Source: Panonychus citri | Lineage: Eukaryota; Arthropoda; Arachnida; Trombidiformes; Tetranychidae | Length of the DNA: 64,000 nucleotides | Assembly: GCF_014898815.1 (NCBI RefSeq) | Contig: NW_026515516.1 | Span: 124,001 to 188,000, forward strand | Direction of reading: 5' to 3' | Shown: positions 12,841-24,938 of the stretch, piece after piece | Layout: the number at the start of each line of letters is the position of its first letter | Numbering within the stretch: position 1 is the first letter of the stretch | Notes under the pieces: model-generated | Database searches by the model: none | Seen by the model: only the letters and a program-made list of their open reading frames with translations | Told to the model about the DNA's origin: nothing | Made by a program: the position numbers and the translations under genes

Positions 12841-14046
12841 TGAATCCATATAATCAAATTGAATCAACTCAACTTTTTAAAGCTCATGGATAAAGATTAG
12901 GAATATCAGTCAACAATCAACAATCAACCACAACCACAACCACAATCGTCAACAAAAAAACAATACCAACGATAATATTATCATGATCATCACTGAATTG
13001 TATTAATTGGGAAACTGAATTGTTTTCAACTGTTAAGCTCAATATCTTTGTTAATTACTATCATTTTTGCCTCTTAATACTTACTGTTAATTGTTACTCT
13101 TATTATTGTCCTTTTCATTTAGTTTGTCCTCTTTATTTTGATATAAGTTATGTAATAATATTAACAATTGTAATTATTTTTAATTAGGATAATCATTGTT
13201 ACCATTTTTGTTACTTTTTATCCTTTGTTTTTGTTTTTGTATTGATCAACTGATTGATTTATTTGTTAATTGTTTACGTTGTTATTGTAGAGATGAACAA
13301 TTGTAACTTGATCAATTTTGATGATCATCATTTTAATTAATTAACTAGTTGATATTTGATTGTAAAAGCAAATGATTGATGAGCACAATCAATTTGACAG
13401 CTTCTTAATCATGATGATGACCATTTATTGTATAATTGAAACTCAAACTGACCATCATGTGGACATATTAACAGGGGAAAATGTTGACAGTTGCAGGATT
13501 AAATATATAATCTGTTTCCATGGCAATTAACGATGAAATTAATTCTGATTTAATATTATTCTCATCATCGTGTAAATCAAATTATTTACTGATTGAATTC
13601 ACGTTCTAATATATTGAATAACAATTGAATCTTGATTAACTATTGTTGTTATGGAAACAATTGATTTGATCAAATATCAACTATTGATCTTGATCATAAT
13701 AATTAAGACAATTTAATCAATCATAAACTGAACATCAAAATAATTAACAATTAAGAGATTCATTTTGTTTTCTTCTTCTTCTTCTTCTTCCCCTTGCCAT
13801 TTTTATTAATCAATTAAATCAAAAGCAAAACAATCAAAGGACCAAGAAAATCAACCATGACCAACAATTAGATTGCTAATAATTGATTGGACTATTTATA
13901 AATTGTTTGGTATTCACATGGTCAATCCTTAAAGACTCACCCACTGCCACCTAATCATCAAGATCAATTGATTAAATAATCAAATCGTTACCCTTGATTG
14001 TATTGGATAAAAAGTTGACTGATAACAAGTAATAGGTAATGGCTAA
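12841..14046. other. Non-coding: 3' flank of the channel exon
   Basis: AT-rich sequence dense in ACAATTAA/TTAATTGT words and without long frames. It should contain the channel's 3' untranslated region, but I could not fix a polyadenylation site. Confidence 0.5.
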
Positions 14047-14295
14047 GGTACCGACGGCGGGGAAGGTGAAGATTGTGATCTGAATAGCGATTTTTTATTC
14101 ATCGTGGTCGATGATGAGCCGTCTCTTTGGGAGGAATCAGGATTTGACATTGGAATTGGACAATGACCAGTGGACATTCAACTCGCTCAACATCACCGAC
14201 AATTTTTGTCCACCCTACAGCGGACAACAAGCGATGATCTTTTCAAAGTTCATCTTCGAAGTTTGGATTCTAACTGGTTCGAAACGGATCAATAG
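14047..14295 (+). pseudogene. Coding-like block with one in-frame TGA, unassigned
   Basis: A GC-raised island whose frame is open from 14047 to 14163, meets TGA at 14164-14166, and is open again from 14167 to TAG at 14293-14295. Both halves look protein-like: an acidic first half (EGEDCDLNSDFLFIVVDDE, then PSLWEESGFDIGIGQ) and, after the TGA, PVDIQLAQHHRQFLSTLQ and SDDLFKVHLRSLDSNWFETD. An AG at 14046-14047 could be a splice acceptor. I do not recognise the family. It could be a decayed last exon, a sequencing error, or a gene ending at the first TGA with a readthrough extension (the stop is in the leaky TGA-C context). An overlapping 82-codon frame starting at 14111 is less likely because its end dissolves into a CT repeat. 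Confidence 0.35.
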
Positions 14296-15084
14296 GAAAT
14301 TCTCATTGTCCAGTTCAGCTCTCTCACTCTCTCTCTCTCATTTTCTTACCTTTTGTTGACTCAATTGTTACAATTTAACTCGCTGATAAAAGGATAATTG
14401 CTGATCAATTGAATTATGTAAAGTTAATCATGAAAAGTTGTTAATAGTTTATGATTAGGAAGTAAACCAAAGTAACCGATTGCTACGAAAAAAGAAAAGG
14501 TGATAAATCTTAACAATTAACTTAATCACTGGAATTATACATAATATTAATCACAATTAACTATATATAATTAGGTTATTATTGAGTCTGTTGTTGTATA
14601 ATTAAATAATATCATCATTATCATAATCAACAATTACCAATACAGACTATTAACAAGTGATTGAGATTGAAAGACAATTAAAACTCAATTCAAATTGTTA
14701 TACTGGAATCAGATTTATATATGAAAATATATTATATATATTATTAATATATTATAAAATAATATTGATTAAATTAACACTAATTATATGATTAAATAAT
14801 CATTATTAATTGATGAATGACCAAAAGAAAAACGGATCAATTAATTGTTGTAACAATTAAGCGACTAATCAAAAAAAAAACAAGAAGACTAAAAAAAATA
14901 CAAATTTGTAAATTAAACAATTTCATTTGTAAATCAATCATATTATGTAATTAATCAGATTAACCTCTGTCAATCTAATCTTTCTCATTAAACAATTAAT
15001 ACATAATTAATCAAGAAAAAAATATATAATCAATTTGTTCATTGGTCTCTTAATTTAAAACAATTAAAACAATCGGTTCGATAA
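14296..15084. other. Convergent 3' flank between the 14 kb block and DYRK
   Basis: Very AT-rich, with ACAATTAA words, and no frames worth keeping. It should hold the DYRK 3' untranslated region. A TTTATT (AATAAA on the minus strand) occurs at 14094-14099, but it lies inside the preceding coding-like block and about 990 bases from the stop codon, so it is not assigned. Confidence 0.5.
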
Positions 15085-15212
15085 TCAAAGGGAAACCCAA
15101 TCTTTACGAGGGGTTTTCGAGGGGCTGGTGTTCTTGGTACTGGTGGTGTTGGTGTTGGTGTTGGTGTTTGTGTTTTTGAAGAATCGATATACAGTTGAAG
15201 TCGATAATGGTT
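15085..15212 (-). CDS. DYRK exon 10 (C-terminal tail)
   Basis: Acceptor TTACTTTTTCAG|AACC has a strong pyrimidine tract; phase 1 in; stop TGA at 15085-15087. Encodes a Ser/Thr/Asn-rich tail, EPLSTSTVYRFFKNTNTN ... SPSKTPRKDWVSL. The tail is not conserved, so this exon rests on splice-site quality and phase only; the retained-intron alternative is described under exon 9. Confidence 0.6.
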
Positions 15213-15322
15213 CTGAAAAAGTAATAACAATAGAGATAGAGCCATAGTTAGTACCAGAATTTTGGAAGTTTGAATTTGTGATTACTCTTTGTTGCGATTT
15301 TGTTTATTATCTGTTTCTTTAC

Positions 15323-15516
15323 CTGTTTCAGTCTCTCGACAGGTGACACTTTGTATCGGCTTAACGGAGACTCGACGATTCTCTGAGTTCTTATTGTTAA
15401 CAGTGTTTCCATATCGATCGTTACTCCCTGAGGTTTGTTTATCATTCTTAAGAATCACAGATAACCATGGATGTTTCAATGCTTCATCTGGTGTTATTCT
15501 ATGATGAGGACTCCAG
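15323..15516 (-). CDS. DYRK exon 9 (end of kinase domain)
   Basis: Acceptor TTCAATCAG|CTGGAG, donor ACAG|GTAAAG; phase 2 in, 1 out. Encodes WSPHHRITPDEALKHPWLS (end of the kinase domain), then a Ser/Thr/Asn-rich tail with SVKPIQSVTCRETET. The acceptor's pyrimidine tract is a (CT)n microsatellite. If the following intron is retained, the frame runs on to a TAA at 15282-15284, giving a 614-residue protein. Confidence 0.85.
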
Positions 15517-15522
15517 CTGATT

Positions 15523-15524
<2 letters not shown>

Positions 15525-15557
<33 letters not shown>
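15525..15557. repeat. (AG)n microsatellite inside DYRK intron 8
   Basis: 33-base AG run. On the transcribed minus strand it reads (CT)n and ends about 8 bases before the exon 9 acceptor, so it forms that intron's polypyrimidine tract. Confidence 0.95.
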
Positions 15558-15561
<4 letters not shown>

Positions 15562-15621
15562 ATTAATTAGCTTTAATTAGTAACTTTTAATTGTTTGTAG
15601 CTATTGTACAATTTAACTTAC

Positions 15622-15751
15622 TCTAGACATCGACTTAAGAAATCAACAAAATCATCGTTGGTACATTTAATTGCTTGGCTTAATGGCTTTGAACCAGGTT
15701 TCCGCTTCTTACCACGAGAATTGGTTGTATTCCTTGGGTTACCTCGAGAAT
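15622..15751 (-). CDS. DYRK exon 8 (C-lobe insert)
   Basis: Acceptor AAATTAG|ATTCTCG, donor AGA|GTAAGT; phase 1 in, 2 out. Encodes DSRGNPRNTTNSRGKKRKP, GSKPLSQAIKCTNDDFVDF and LSRCLD. Corresponds to the FDSKGYPRY... segment and DFL..CLEW motif of DYRK2. Confidence 0.92.
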
Positions 15752-16963
15752 CTAATTTGTAACAATCAACCAAACAAAATTTTTCATAAGTAAATCAAAT
15801 AAGTTAATTGCTTCTTTGACTTAGAGGTGATTGACTTTTTGCAATTGAACAGAATTATTAAATTGACTCAACATTTATCTAACAAGGGAGGGTCAAGAAG
15901 TGTTGGAACGTTTTTTCTTGTACGAAAAAAAAAATGATTCAAATTTTTCCATATTTTCATATCTACTGTTAACTCAATCGTCACTCTGCTTAAATTGATT
16001 ATTGGAAGGCTAATTATCACAATTGAATTAACAATTAGCACTTCTCATAATTTGTAGTAATTAAGCTGTTTACATTGTTTAAATTTTCTGAGGGGGCTAC
16101 AACTATATCATACAATTGTCAATGAACTATTCTCAATTAAACTTTGCTATACAATTTTCGCAATTTAGCAATTAAAAGTTACAATTGCGACAATTAAATC
16201 AAGAACAAAAACGAATTGAAAACAGCGCCATCTGCGAGATTAAAGAATAAATATTTTCTAGAGATTCGTAAAAGAAACAGTAGATGGCAATGTCTGTTCA
16301 TTTCTCTTCGCCTGAAAATATGAGCAATTAGCTAATTGTTTTTTTGTCTCAAACTAATTCTGCGAAAATTTGATATTTTCGATCCCTCCGGGCATCTCAA
16401 CATTTTGAGCTCAGTTGAACACTTATACCACCTTACTCATTTCTTTTCAACAATTAACTTTTATTGTAAAGAGCAAAAAGTTAACTAAATTAAAGCTAAT
16501 AGTTTATGTGACGTTTAAAATTAACTTTGCTCATTCTGATTATGTTTAAATGTATTTACTATGATGAAAGTGATATAATCAAAAGTTGATGTAATTAGAT
16601 TGATTTTAGAATCAGTGAATATCATTCATAATTGGATATTGATTGTTATCGAGCTCAAATATGATCAATAATTAACCAAACATAATTAGCTGTTGATCAG
16701 CTGTATCCATGTATTGAATAATCAACTGGTATCGTTGAATAACAAAGGAAACCTAATCTTTGAATGATGATTCATTGTATTCAGGGAAATCTGAGTAATA
16801 ACTTGAAGTAGTTGTCATGAAAAATTCAGTAATTTAACTCAGACATTACCAGGGAATGAACAAGATCATGAAAATAATTGATATAACCTCAGGGGATTAG
16901 CATCTGAAGATGATTATAATTCATTGTGAGTGTCGTGATTAATTGATTGGGACAGTTTCTCAC
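15752..16963 (-). other. DYRK intron 7
   Basis: 1.2 kb intron, AT-rich, dense in AATTGT/ACAATT words. No additional coding signal seen. Confidence 0.85.
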
Positions 16964-17156
16964 CGAAAAATAGTCTCCGTCTAGTTGCTGATTCCAATAC
17001 TGATGAAGGTGGAACTCCGAGAATCTCCATGATACATGATAACTGGTCAGCTTCATTTTCACCAGGAAAAAGAGGATAACCCGTGTAAAGTTCAGCCAAG
17101 ATACAGCCGAGACTCCAAATATCGATTGGAGTTCCATAAGGTAGTCCAAGAATAAC
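16964..17156 (-). CDS. DYRK exon 7 (C-lobe, WSLGCILAEL)
   Basis: Acceptor GATAATAG|GTTATT, donor TTCG|GTGAGA; phase 0 in, 1 out. Encodes VILGLPYGTPIDIWSLGC, ILAELYTGYPLFPGENEAD, QLSCIMEILGVPPSSVLES and ATRRRLFF. Matches the kinase subdomain IX-X region, including the DYRK-specific LFPGENEADQL. Confidence 0.95.
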
Positions 17157-19199
17157 CTATTATCGAATCGACAATTGGAACAAAAAATAAATATAAGATC
17201 ATTATTCTGAATTTATAATCCAATTTCAAGGTTAATCTCTCATGAAATACTTATTAATCAATTTTCCAATCAGGTAAAAATTTCACGAGAAAATATTTAT
17301 CGTTTTTTTTATAATTATTATTAGTTTAATTCCATCAGGGTTTTTCTTTCATGATCAATGAATTTTTCATTCTGATATCTTATTTTACTTTTACCCATAA
17401 GTCTCATTATTATCTCAATTGATTATCAATTAGAGTTCATGATAAACATTTCCCTCCACCCACTAATCATCATGTCTACCATGTTTCATATTACATTTAT
17501 TTCAATTCTGAAAATCGCATGAGCAATTTTCAGATAACATTAATGAACATTAATAATTGATATTATCATTACTCGTGAAAAACAATCACCTTGAAAATTT
17601 TCACTCTAAATGATCAAAATTGTTTGACCACCAACCAGTGGTCAGTGTTAATTGTAACGAAGTCCACAATCAACAATCAACGATTTTAATCACTCATCAA
17701 AATAATCTAACTAAATGAATCCCAACAAAGTAAAACTCAATTGCCATCAAGTTAATCAAACACAATCAGTTGAGTATTTTTAGAATTGAAAAAAAAAGAC
17801 TTTGATTGTCCTTGACAATTAACTAATCATTTCAATTTGGTTGTCACTTTCATAGCTATTTATATGGATATAAGTGGATTATGTTGTTATCAACGGAAGT
17901 TTCATTCCCCCCTTGACAATTTAATCATCATGATGGTTAGCATGATGATCAAATTGATAATCCAATTATTATCTTGTTGATAATATTTAAATTTCTTAAG
18001 CGGTAATAAGATTAACGATATTGATTAGATTGTCAGTTAAACTTGATATTAATCAAATTGTGGAAAAGGGAAAAAGTTAAAACAATCAGTTAACTAATTG
18101 TGTGTCATGAATTTTTATGTATTCATATCATCATATTATTAATATGATAAATTAATTGTTCATCATATTATACAATTGATAGGGCAATGATCTGACTGGT
18201 CAATTGAATCCTTTCAAGTCATGATCATGGTGAGTTTTCAGTTGATATTGACAATAGGGTAACAAACTCATGATAATGACCATCAATGTTCAGAGAGTTT
18301 ATTATGAATGAATAATAATTCTCAGGACATTAATCTGTCAAAAAATTTTCACCTCAATTATATGAGATTTCAACCAGCAACTCATGAGATTCCTGAATCA
18401 TCAATTCCACCCACAATCAATCAATGATGAAAGTTTGACAATCAATTACTTAATAGCTTTTTCCATGGTGCCATTAGTTTTCCCTCTCAGGTATTATAAC
18501 AATTGAAAATCATGTTTCCATGGAACCTGAGGTTGGAATTTTTGAAATTGATTCCAAATAATTCATCCATGGTAAACATTTTGCTCATTTTAATCATGAC
18601 AAATTTATCTGAAATTTGGCTGCAACATTATCATGGTTATCATGAATTTCATGTTCCAATTGAAAAACTGTTACAGTTATCATTATATAAAAGTTGAGTG
18701 TTGACTGAGTAACTTAATTGTTATCAATTGTAGTAATTAGTATTTACATCATCATGTCAATCATTAAAAAATCAGAGTTTTTTTTTATAACTATGTAATC
18801 AACATGATTCTGAATTCATGAAAACGGAAATTAAAATTCTGATCATTTTTTTTTCTTCCTCTCCATCATCATTAATCTCGGAACTTTTAATCAGCTTGAT
18901 TGAGCATATTATCATCATCATTGAACACTAATCATCAAAAGTAATTTACTATCAAGTGTGGGAGAAGAAGCAAATAATTAGATACATTGATTTCCATGAA
19001 ATTATTTCCATCAATTCACCCGTATGAATTTGATCCCCTTTTCTATTGAACATTGAGAGACTGAAAATTTCCATCAACATCAACAATTTCCTCTTGTAAT
19101 TATTTAACATGGTAAATGAAGGATAATAAATATGTATAAATAACAGTAATTGAACCATGGTTGTATTTCATGAGAATGAACTTTTCTTTGCCTCCTTAC
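17157..19199 (-). other. DYRK intron 6
   Basis: 2.0 kb intron. Short frames at 18.5-19.1 kb lack motifs and are read as chance. Several CATGATAATC-type words. Confidence 0.85.
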
Positions 19200-19322
19200 C
19201 TCTGGAGATCGATAAAATCGAGATTGAATATAAGTGTAAACCCGTTGATGTGAAAAACATGACGATCCAAAGTCGATCACCTTGATAGCACCTCCAGAAT
19301 TGGCTCTTAAAAGTATATTTTC
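19200..19322 (-). CDS. DYRK exon 6 (DFG and YTY activation loop)
   Basis: Acceptor TTCTCAG|GAAAAT, donor GAG|GTAAGG; phase 0 on both sides, 41 codons. Encodes ENILLRANSGGAIKVIDFG, SSCFSHQRVYTYIQSRFYR and SPE. Holds the metal-binding DFG and the autophosphorylated YxY motif. Confidence 0.96.
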
Positions 19323-19976
19323 CTGAGAATTGGGAAGAGAAAAACAATATTCATGATGATTACAACTTTATTTATCTCTAGAGTTTCCATGAAGATAATG
19401 GTGATAAATCCTATCGATTGAAAACGCGCAAGAGAAAAAAATATTTTCAGAACTTTTTTTCATTTCCTTTTTCTATTTACCGTTATTTTCGAGTTGAATC
19501 GATTATCCATTATCTTTATCATTAACTTTCACTTTCTCTCACCTTACACCCTCTAAATAGATAACCTTGAATTTCCTGTTCATCTCAGAATGAAAATCAC
19601 ACTAAGAATTTCGTGTTTTCAGGTTTAATTGTTTTCCTTTTACAATTAATAGAACTTTTTTTTTCGTTTCTCTTTTTCTATCGTAACTTTTTCCTTTCAA
19701 TTTGTTTTTTCTCTCAATTTAATTACATGTTGTTCACTTTCCATACTGAAAGTTCAATGGAATACGAATCAAATTCATTGATGCTCAAAGTTTCGAGGTG
19801 GAAATGTAATAATTTTCTCATTCGTGAGTCTTAATTTTTTTCACCGCGAAAATATCAAAATTTGATCATTGAAATGTCAATGTTAAGTTTTGATTCTTAT
19901 GTTTAGACAATCATACTTGATATTTAAATGATTGTTACAATTAACTGATTGTTATTGATCATGAATAACTACTTAC
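19323..19976 (-). other. DYRK intron 5
   Basis: 654 bp intron with CAGAACTTTTTTT at 19448 and a T-rich frame near 19.6-19.8 kb that I regard as noise. Confidence 0.85.
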
Positions 19977-20115
19977 AGGCTTTAGATCACAGTGGATTAT
20001 ATTTTCACGATAAAGTAACGATAAACACTGAATCAATGAGTGGGTGAACTTTCTGATTAAATTGACGGAGAATCCTTGATAATTGTGTCTCTTGATTAGC
20101 TCGTACAAGTTGATT
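19977..20115 (-). CDS. DYRK exon 5 (catalytic loop HCDLKP)
   Basis: Acceptor ACAAACAG|AATCAAC, donor CCT|GTAAGT; phase 2 in, 0 out. Encodes INLYELIKRHNYQGFSVNL, then IRKFTHSLIQCLSLLYRE and NIIHCDLKP. The HCD form of the catalytic loop is a DYRK hallmark. Confidence 0.95.
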
Positions 20116-23100
20116 CTGTTTGTGAAAAAAGTATAATTAATAAATCGTTGATCAGTCTATCTGTTAACAATTTAAAGTCCAACCAAACAAATGTCAATTT
20201 CCAAAAGTTAATTGTTACCTTTGATTTACTTTAGGGTAATTAAATAGCAGAAAATCAGGAAAAATCTCAAGTGGAATCTCAGTTAAATTGTTTGTCAACA
20301 ATTGTTGTTTACTTGATTAGTTGATTAGACAATTGTATTAGATGATTAAACCATTTGGTTAAATGATAATTACACAATTAAAGATAAGTTAATGACTAAG
20401 TTAATCATTTACAATTCCCAATATTGATATAAATCACCAATTATATAATCAAGTCTCAGTTATGATACTTGATTAATCTCAACTAATTGTCACCAATCAA
20501 CTAAATGACTTACAAACATCAATTCAATCACGAATCTTTGTTATAAGTATCGAATTACAAGTTCTATTATTATTGTGTTCATCGATCATTAGAACAACAA
20601 AAGAGAGAAAAAAACGGCCCGAAAATTTCGAAATCAAACAAAAATAGTTCTAACAATCAAGTTAATTGTTGTTTACCTATTTTTCAATCGAGACTTTATT
20701 TAACCTTCACCGTAGTTATAATGGATTAGTTTGAAGGCGAAAATTGTTTAACTGTTAATTCTGAACTGGTAATGGATTAGGATTAACTTTAATCTTTTCT
20801 CTCTCTTCTATTATTTTCGATTTTTTCATTTCAATTTCGTAACCTTAGTTACCGAAACTGATATTACTCTTATATTATCTTTTCTCGTTTACATCGGATT
20901 AGATTTACAAATAGTGATTAACATTGATTAACGAACCATATTGTTAATAATGACACAAAGAGTAATCAGCTAATAACAGTTGAGACAATAAATAATTCGT
21001 TAAATCAACTGATTAGATTAATGTAAAGACAATAACAGAGACTAATGTGTTATTGTCAAGTTTGATAAAAGCTCAGAACTTTGGTCATTTGCTCAGAGAG
21101 GAAAAGAGAAAAATTTTCTTGGCCAATTTGATAAAATCCAAAATAAATTATTAGCTTATTATTGACGAGCGAAGTGATTTTTTTGTTCCAAATCAATCAA
21201 TGTATATAATTTACATCGATTCGTTAAAATTTATAAGATCGGAGAGAAAACTTTCACAATGAGAATATTTTTTTTTATCATAATAACAAGAATAATAATT
21301 TTCGTTAAATTGGTTGGATTACATGATAATTTCATCATGCATGAGGAACCTGACAATCTGATCGGTCAGTAGATATGAAAGACTGGACAGTCATAGTTGT
21401 GGCTTCTCTTTGAATGTTTATCATCATTTTGCTGACCATTATCATTACTCATCTTAAGAGTGGTCAGAAAATATAAAAGAGAGAGAGAGAGAGAGATAGT
21501 TGGAGAGACAAAACTCATAAAAGTTCAGAAACCATGAGATAGACAAGTGATAAAGTATCAACATGAATCAAGTAAGAATTTAAGATTTCGTCAGAACTTT
21601 TTTTATTTAGATTCTATTCTCTTTTTCATCATTATCAACATCTCTCTTTTTCTCCCACAGTTTGAGTATCTCTCTCAGTAACAAATCAGAATAATAAATG
21701 TACTCTAATGTCCTTGAAAGTGGCTTTTGATCCTCCCTTGTCATGTTAACGATGTTCATTCCCTGTTCATCGTGAATTCTTTTCCACATTCAATCTTCAA
21801 AGATTCTAATGCTAAGAATTATTCTAACTCTTTCTCTTACCATTTTCTTTTGTTTCTCACTCTCTCTCTTTTTTCAATCGTTCTAATATAATCACCATCC
21901 TCTTTCAAAGTCAAATTCTCAATCAATGATCAGTCTGACATTGAAATTGCCATGATAAAAATAAAGATAACCCGATAACTAAATCAACCACTTTCCTCTC
22001 TCTCTCTCATCATTATCTTCCCTAGAATAAAATAAATTAAGATGAAGCCAATCATCATCATCATCGTCATCGATTAACATAATCAAACTGATGACAAAAA
22101 ATAAACACAATCAACAATCATTATCTTGAGTAAAAGATATAATCAGAACTTTTTTTTATCTATTTTGGTGGTAGTTTTTTGAAGAGAAAGTGTTGAAAGT
22201 AATTGTAACATGAGAAACATTGAATTTTCCCCTCACCATGGTTATCATTATGGTGGAAATTTTCATTCTGTCAAAAGATGAGATGAAAAGAATAGAAAAG
22301 TTCTGCGATGAATATTCAGTCATAATCTATGATTATTGAACATTCTGAGGTCCAATTTTAATCGATTATCAATGATTGTGTGAAATGAACATTCAGTTGA
22401 CTGGAAATGAACTTTTTTTCTCAATGAAAACATTTCATTCACTATAAATGATATTGAATCGATATCAAGATCATGATATAATTGTAGTTGATTTGTATTT
22501 TAACATTCAGAAGCTTGACCAATGGCTATTGCTTTATTCATGAAAGATTAGGGAGGAAACCATGAACTTAAAGACTGACAAGACTTTGATTCATGGTAAC
22601 AATGAACTAGATCAATGTTATCACTTCATGTTCAGTAATGAAAAAACTCATGAGCCTTAAAGTCAAGATGAAAATTGATTCATTGTATCAGAATCAAGGA
22701 TTACCCTGGCAATCATTTAACTTGTAATTGTTGATTAATCACCAATAAGATAAGTAATTAACTTTCAATTAGTTTTGCCAAAAGAAACTAAACTCAAATT
22801 GATTTACATGCAAAAAAAGAGACTATGAATTGATAATCAGTAAGATGAATTGGAATCAATTGTTGATCGAATTTCAATTGAAATTTTGTTTGCATGGAAC
22901 TTGAAATGATCATGAATAAAGATGAGTGATGATTGAGGCAAGAATAAGAAGATACAAACTCCATGAAAAGTAGAAAGAAACTAATATGGCCTCAATTCTC
23001 ATCCGCATCATTTTCCCATCTTCTTATTGATTCTTCCCGTTCAATGAGGTCACTTTCTCATCATCTCATCATCTTCATCTCTCTCATTTTCTCTTTTTTT

Positions 23101-24797
23101 TCAGAATCTTCAGAATTGGGTCAAGACTCACAGGATTCACATCGAATTATTTTTTTTCCTTGTCTTCTATTATCACTGAACAATAACCACGATGATACAG
23201 TTCCAAGTTCAGTTCATGATGGAATCTCTTCAACAGTGAAGATCAAGATTTCTGGTTAAAAGATAAAGTTCTGATGGTTTTCCTGGAGAGAAAAAAAAAT
23301 TCATCTTTTCATCTCTTTCAAATTCTAAGTGATATTTTCCTTTAGATAATAGAACATACAACATGATGTATATTCCGTCAGATTTTCCATGGATGAGAAG
23401 AAAATCCTCATGGAAAAGATTGATTCATACGGAAAAGAAAAAGAAAAAGTTTCTCTGTAGTATTTATTAATATTTTCATTCTGAGAAAATATTTTACAAT
23501 TTTCTCTATCAAGACAAAAGAATAGAAAATGAACTTGAGATAATTCAGTTGCAATTTCAATTTGGTTAAAATTTGGTGAAATTTTCAGAATCAGTTCAAT
23601 TTGGTGTTAAGGTTTTTCCAATTGTCAGAATTGTAAAATATCAACAGATAACAATTGGAAACTGTAAATCAGATTAATCCATCAACTCTGAGCTTATCAA
23701 CCTAATAATGGATCCATTTGATTCTGTAAACACATTAACACAAAACTAATTCAATAAAATGAACATGATAAAAGTGAACTTTTCATGGTTAATTCATGGT
23801 GATGATTGTGGAAAGGAAAAACAAAATTTCAATCTATTTACATGATAACTGATTCAAATCCTAATGGAATAAGAAATGGGTTCAATTTATTTCCGATCAA
23901 CTGAATTTCGTCAATTAAACTAACCAATTATCATTAACCGGAAAGGTGATTAATCAACTACATGGTAGTGAAAGATCATCATGAACCAGGGTTATGGTTA
24001 TTATCACTTCTCACTGATTGACTCGACTCGATTCATATTATTAGAACTTTTTTCTTTCTTTTTTCTCTTATCATTATCGAATTTATATTCTCTTTCTTAG
24101 TTGATTGTCATCACTTTCGAATTGAATCTTTGATTTCTTTTCCAAGCTTACAGATTCTCAGAACTTTTTCTCTTCCGTTTGTAATAATAATAGTTAGAAA
24201 TTCAATCAATCTATTGATCGGATTCAGTTTATTCAGAAGATAATATTTGTATTTCTCATTCTTGATTGCAATTCATTTGAAGATACTATGGTTTTAATGA
24301 ACATCAATCAGCTAATATTTCATGATCCCTAACGAATGACCCAGAACTTTATCCAAAATCAGAGTTCAATAATCATTCAGATAACCAATAGAAGCAAAAT
24401 GATCCAATGATTAAGAATCCATTTAATACTTTCATGTTTGATTGTTATCCAAAGGAAAAATAATAACAATCAGTGCAACAATCAACACAACATCAATTGT
24501 TGATTATATTATCATACCCAACAATAATAAAAATTACATGGTTGTCATAATTATCCTTATAATCAATATCATTGATTTCATGATAATAACTTTTTACTCG
24601 GACAAGGTAAAGTCCTGAATTAAATACTAATCACCATACCTTTTCATAGACAGTAGTTTAAGTATTATAAATTTATTCATAATTTCATGATCACGCTTGT
24701 TGGTCTGATGATAAGCTGAATGATGAATTTGACATTTGGGTTGAGACTTTATGGTCAGTGTTACATTGGAATGGTCATTTAGATGATGAAAACTTAC
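20116..24797 (-). other. DYRK intron 4
   Basis: 4.7 kb intron. Contains AG repeats near 21.48 kb and repeated CAGAACTTTTTT words (21592, 22144, 24159). The 98-codon plus-strand frame at 22963-23259 is Ser-rich, has no domain and is not supported as a gene. Confidence 0.85.
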
Positions 24798-24938
24798 CCA
24801 AGAAGCTCAAATGTGATACATAAATGATTGCGGAAGTAAAAATAATCGTACATGTGAATCACATTGTGCATGGCATCTTTATCCTTCTTGGCTAAATGCT
24901 CGAGAATTTTGACTTCAACCAGAGCTTGTTGATGAAAT
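24798..24938 (-). CDS. DYRK exon 4 (alpha-C helix, hinge)
   Basis: Acceptor TTCTTAG|ATTTCATC, donor GG|GTAAGT; phase 2 in, 2 out. Encodes FHQQALVEVKILEHLAKKD, KDAMHNVIHMYDYFYFRNH and LCITFELLG. Contains the alpha-C Glu and the FELL hinge motif of DYRKs. Confidence 0.95.

Noticed and set aside
22963..23259. 98-codon Ser-rich plus-strand frame
   Set aside because: No recognisable domain or splice partners; intronic and antisense to DYRK.
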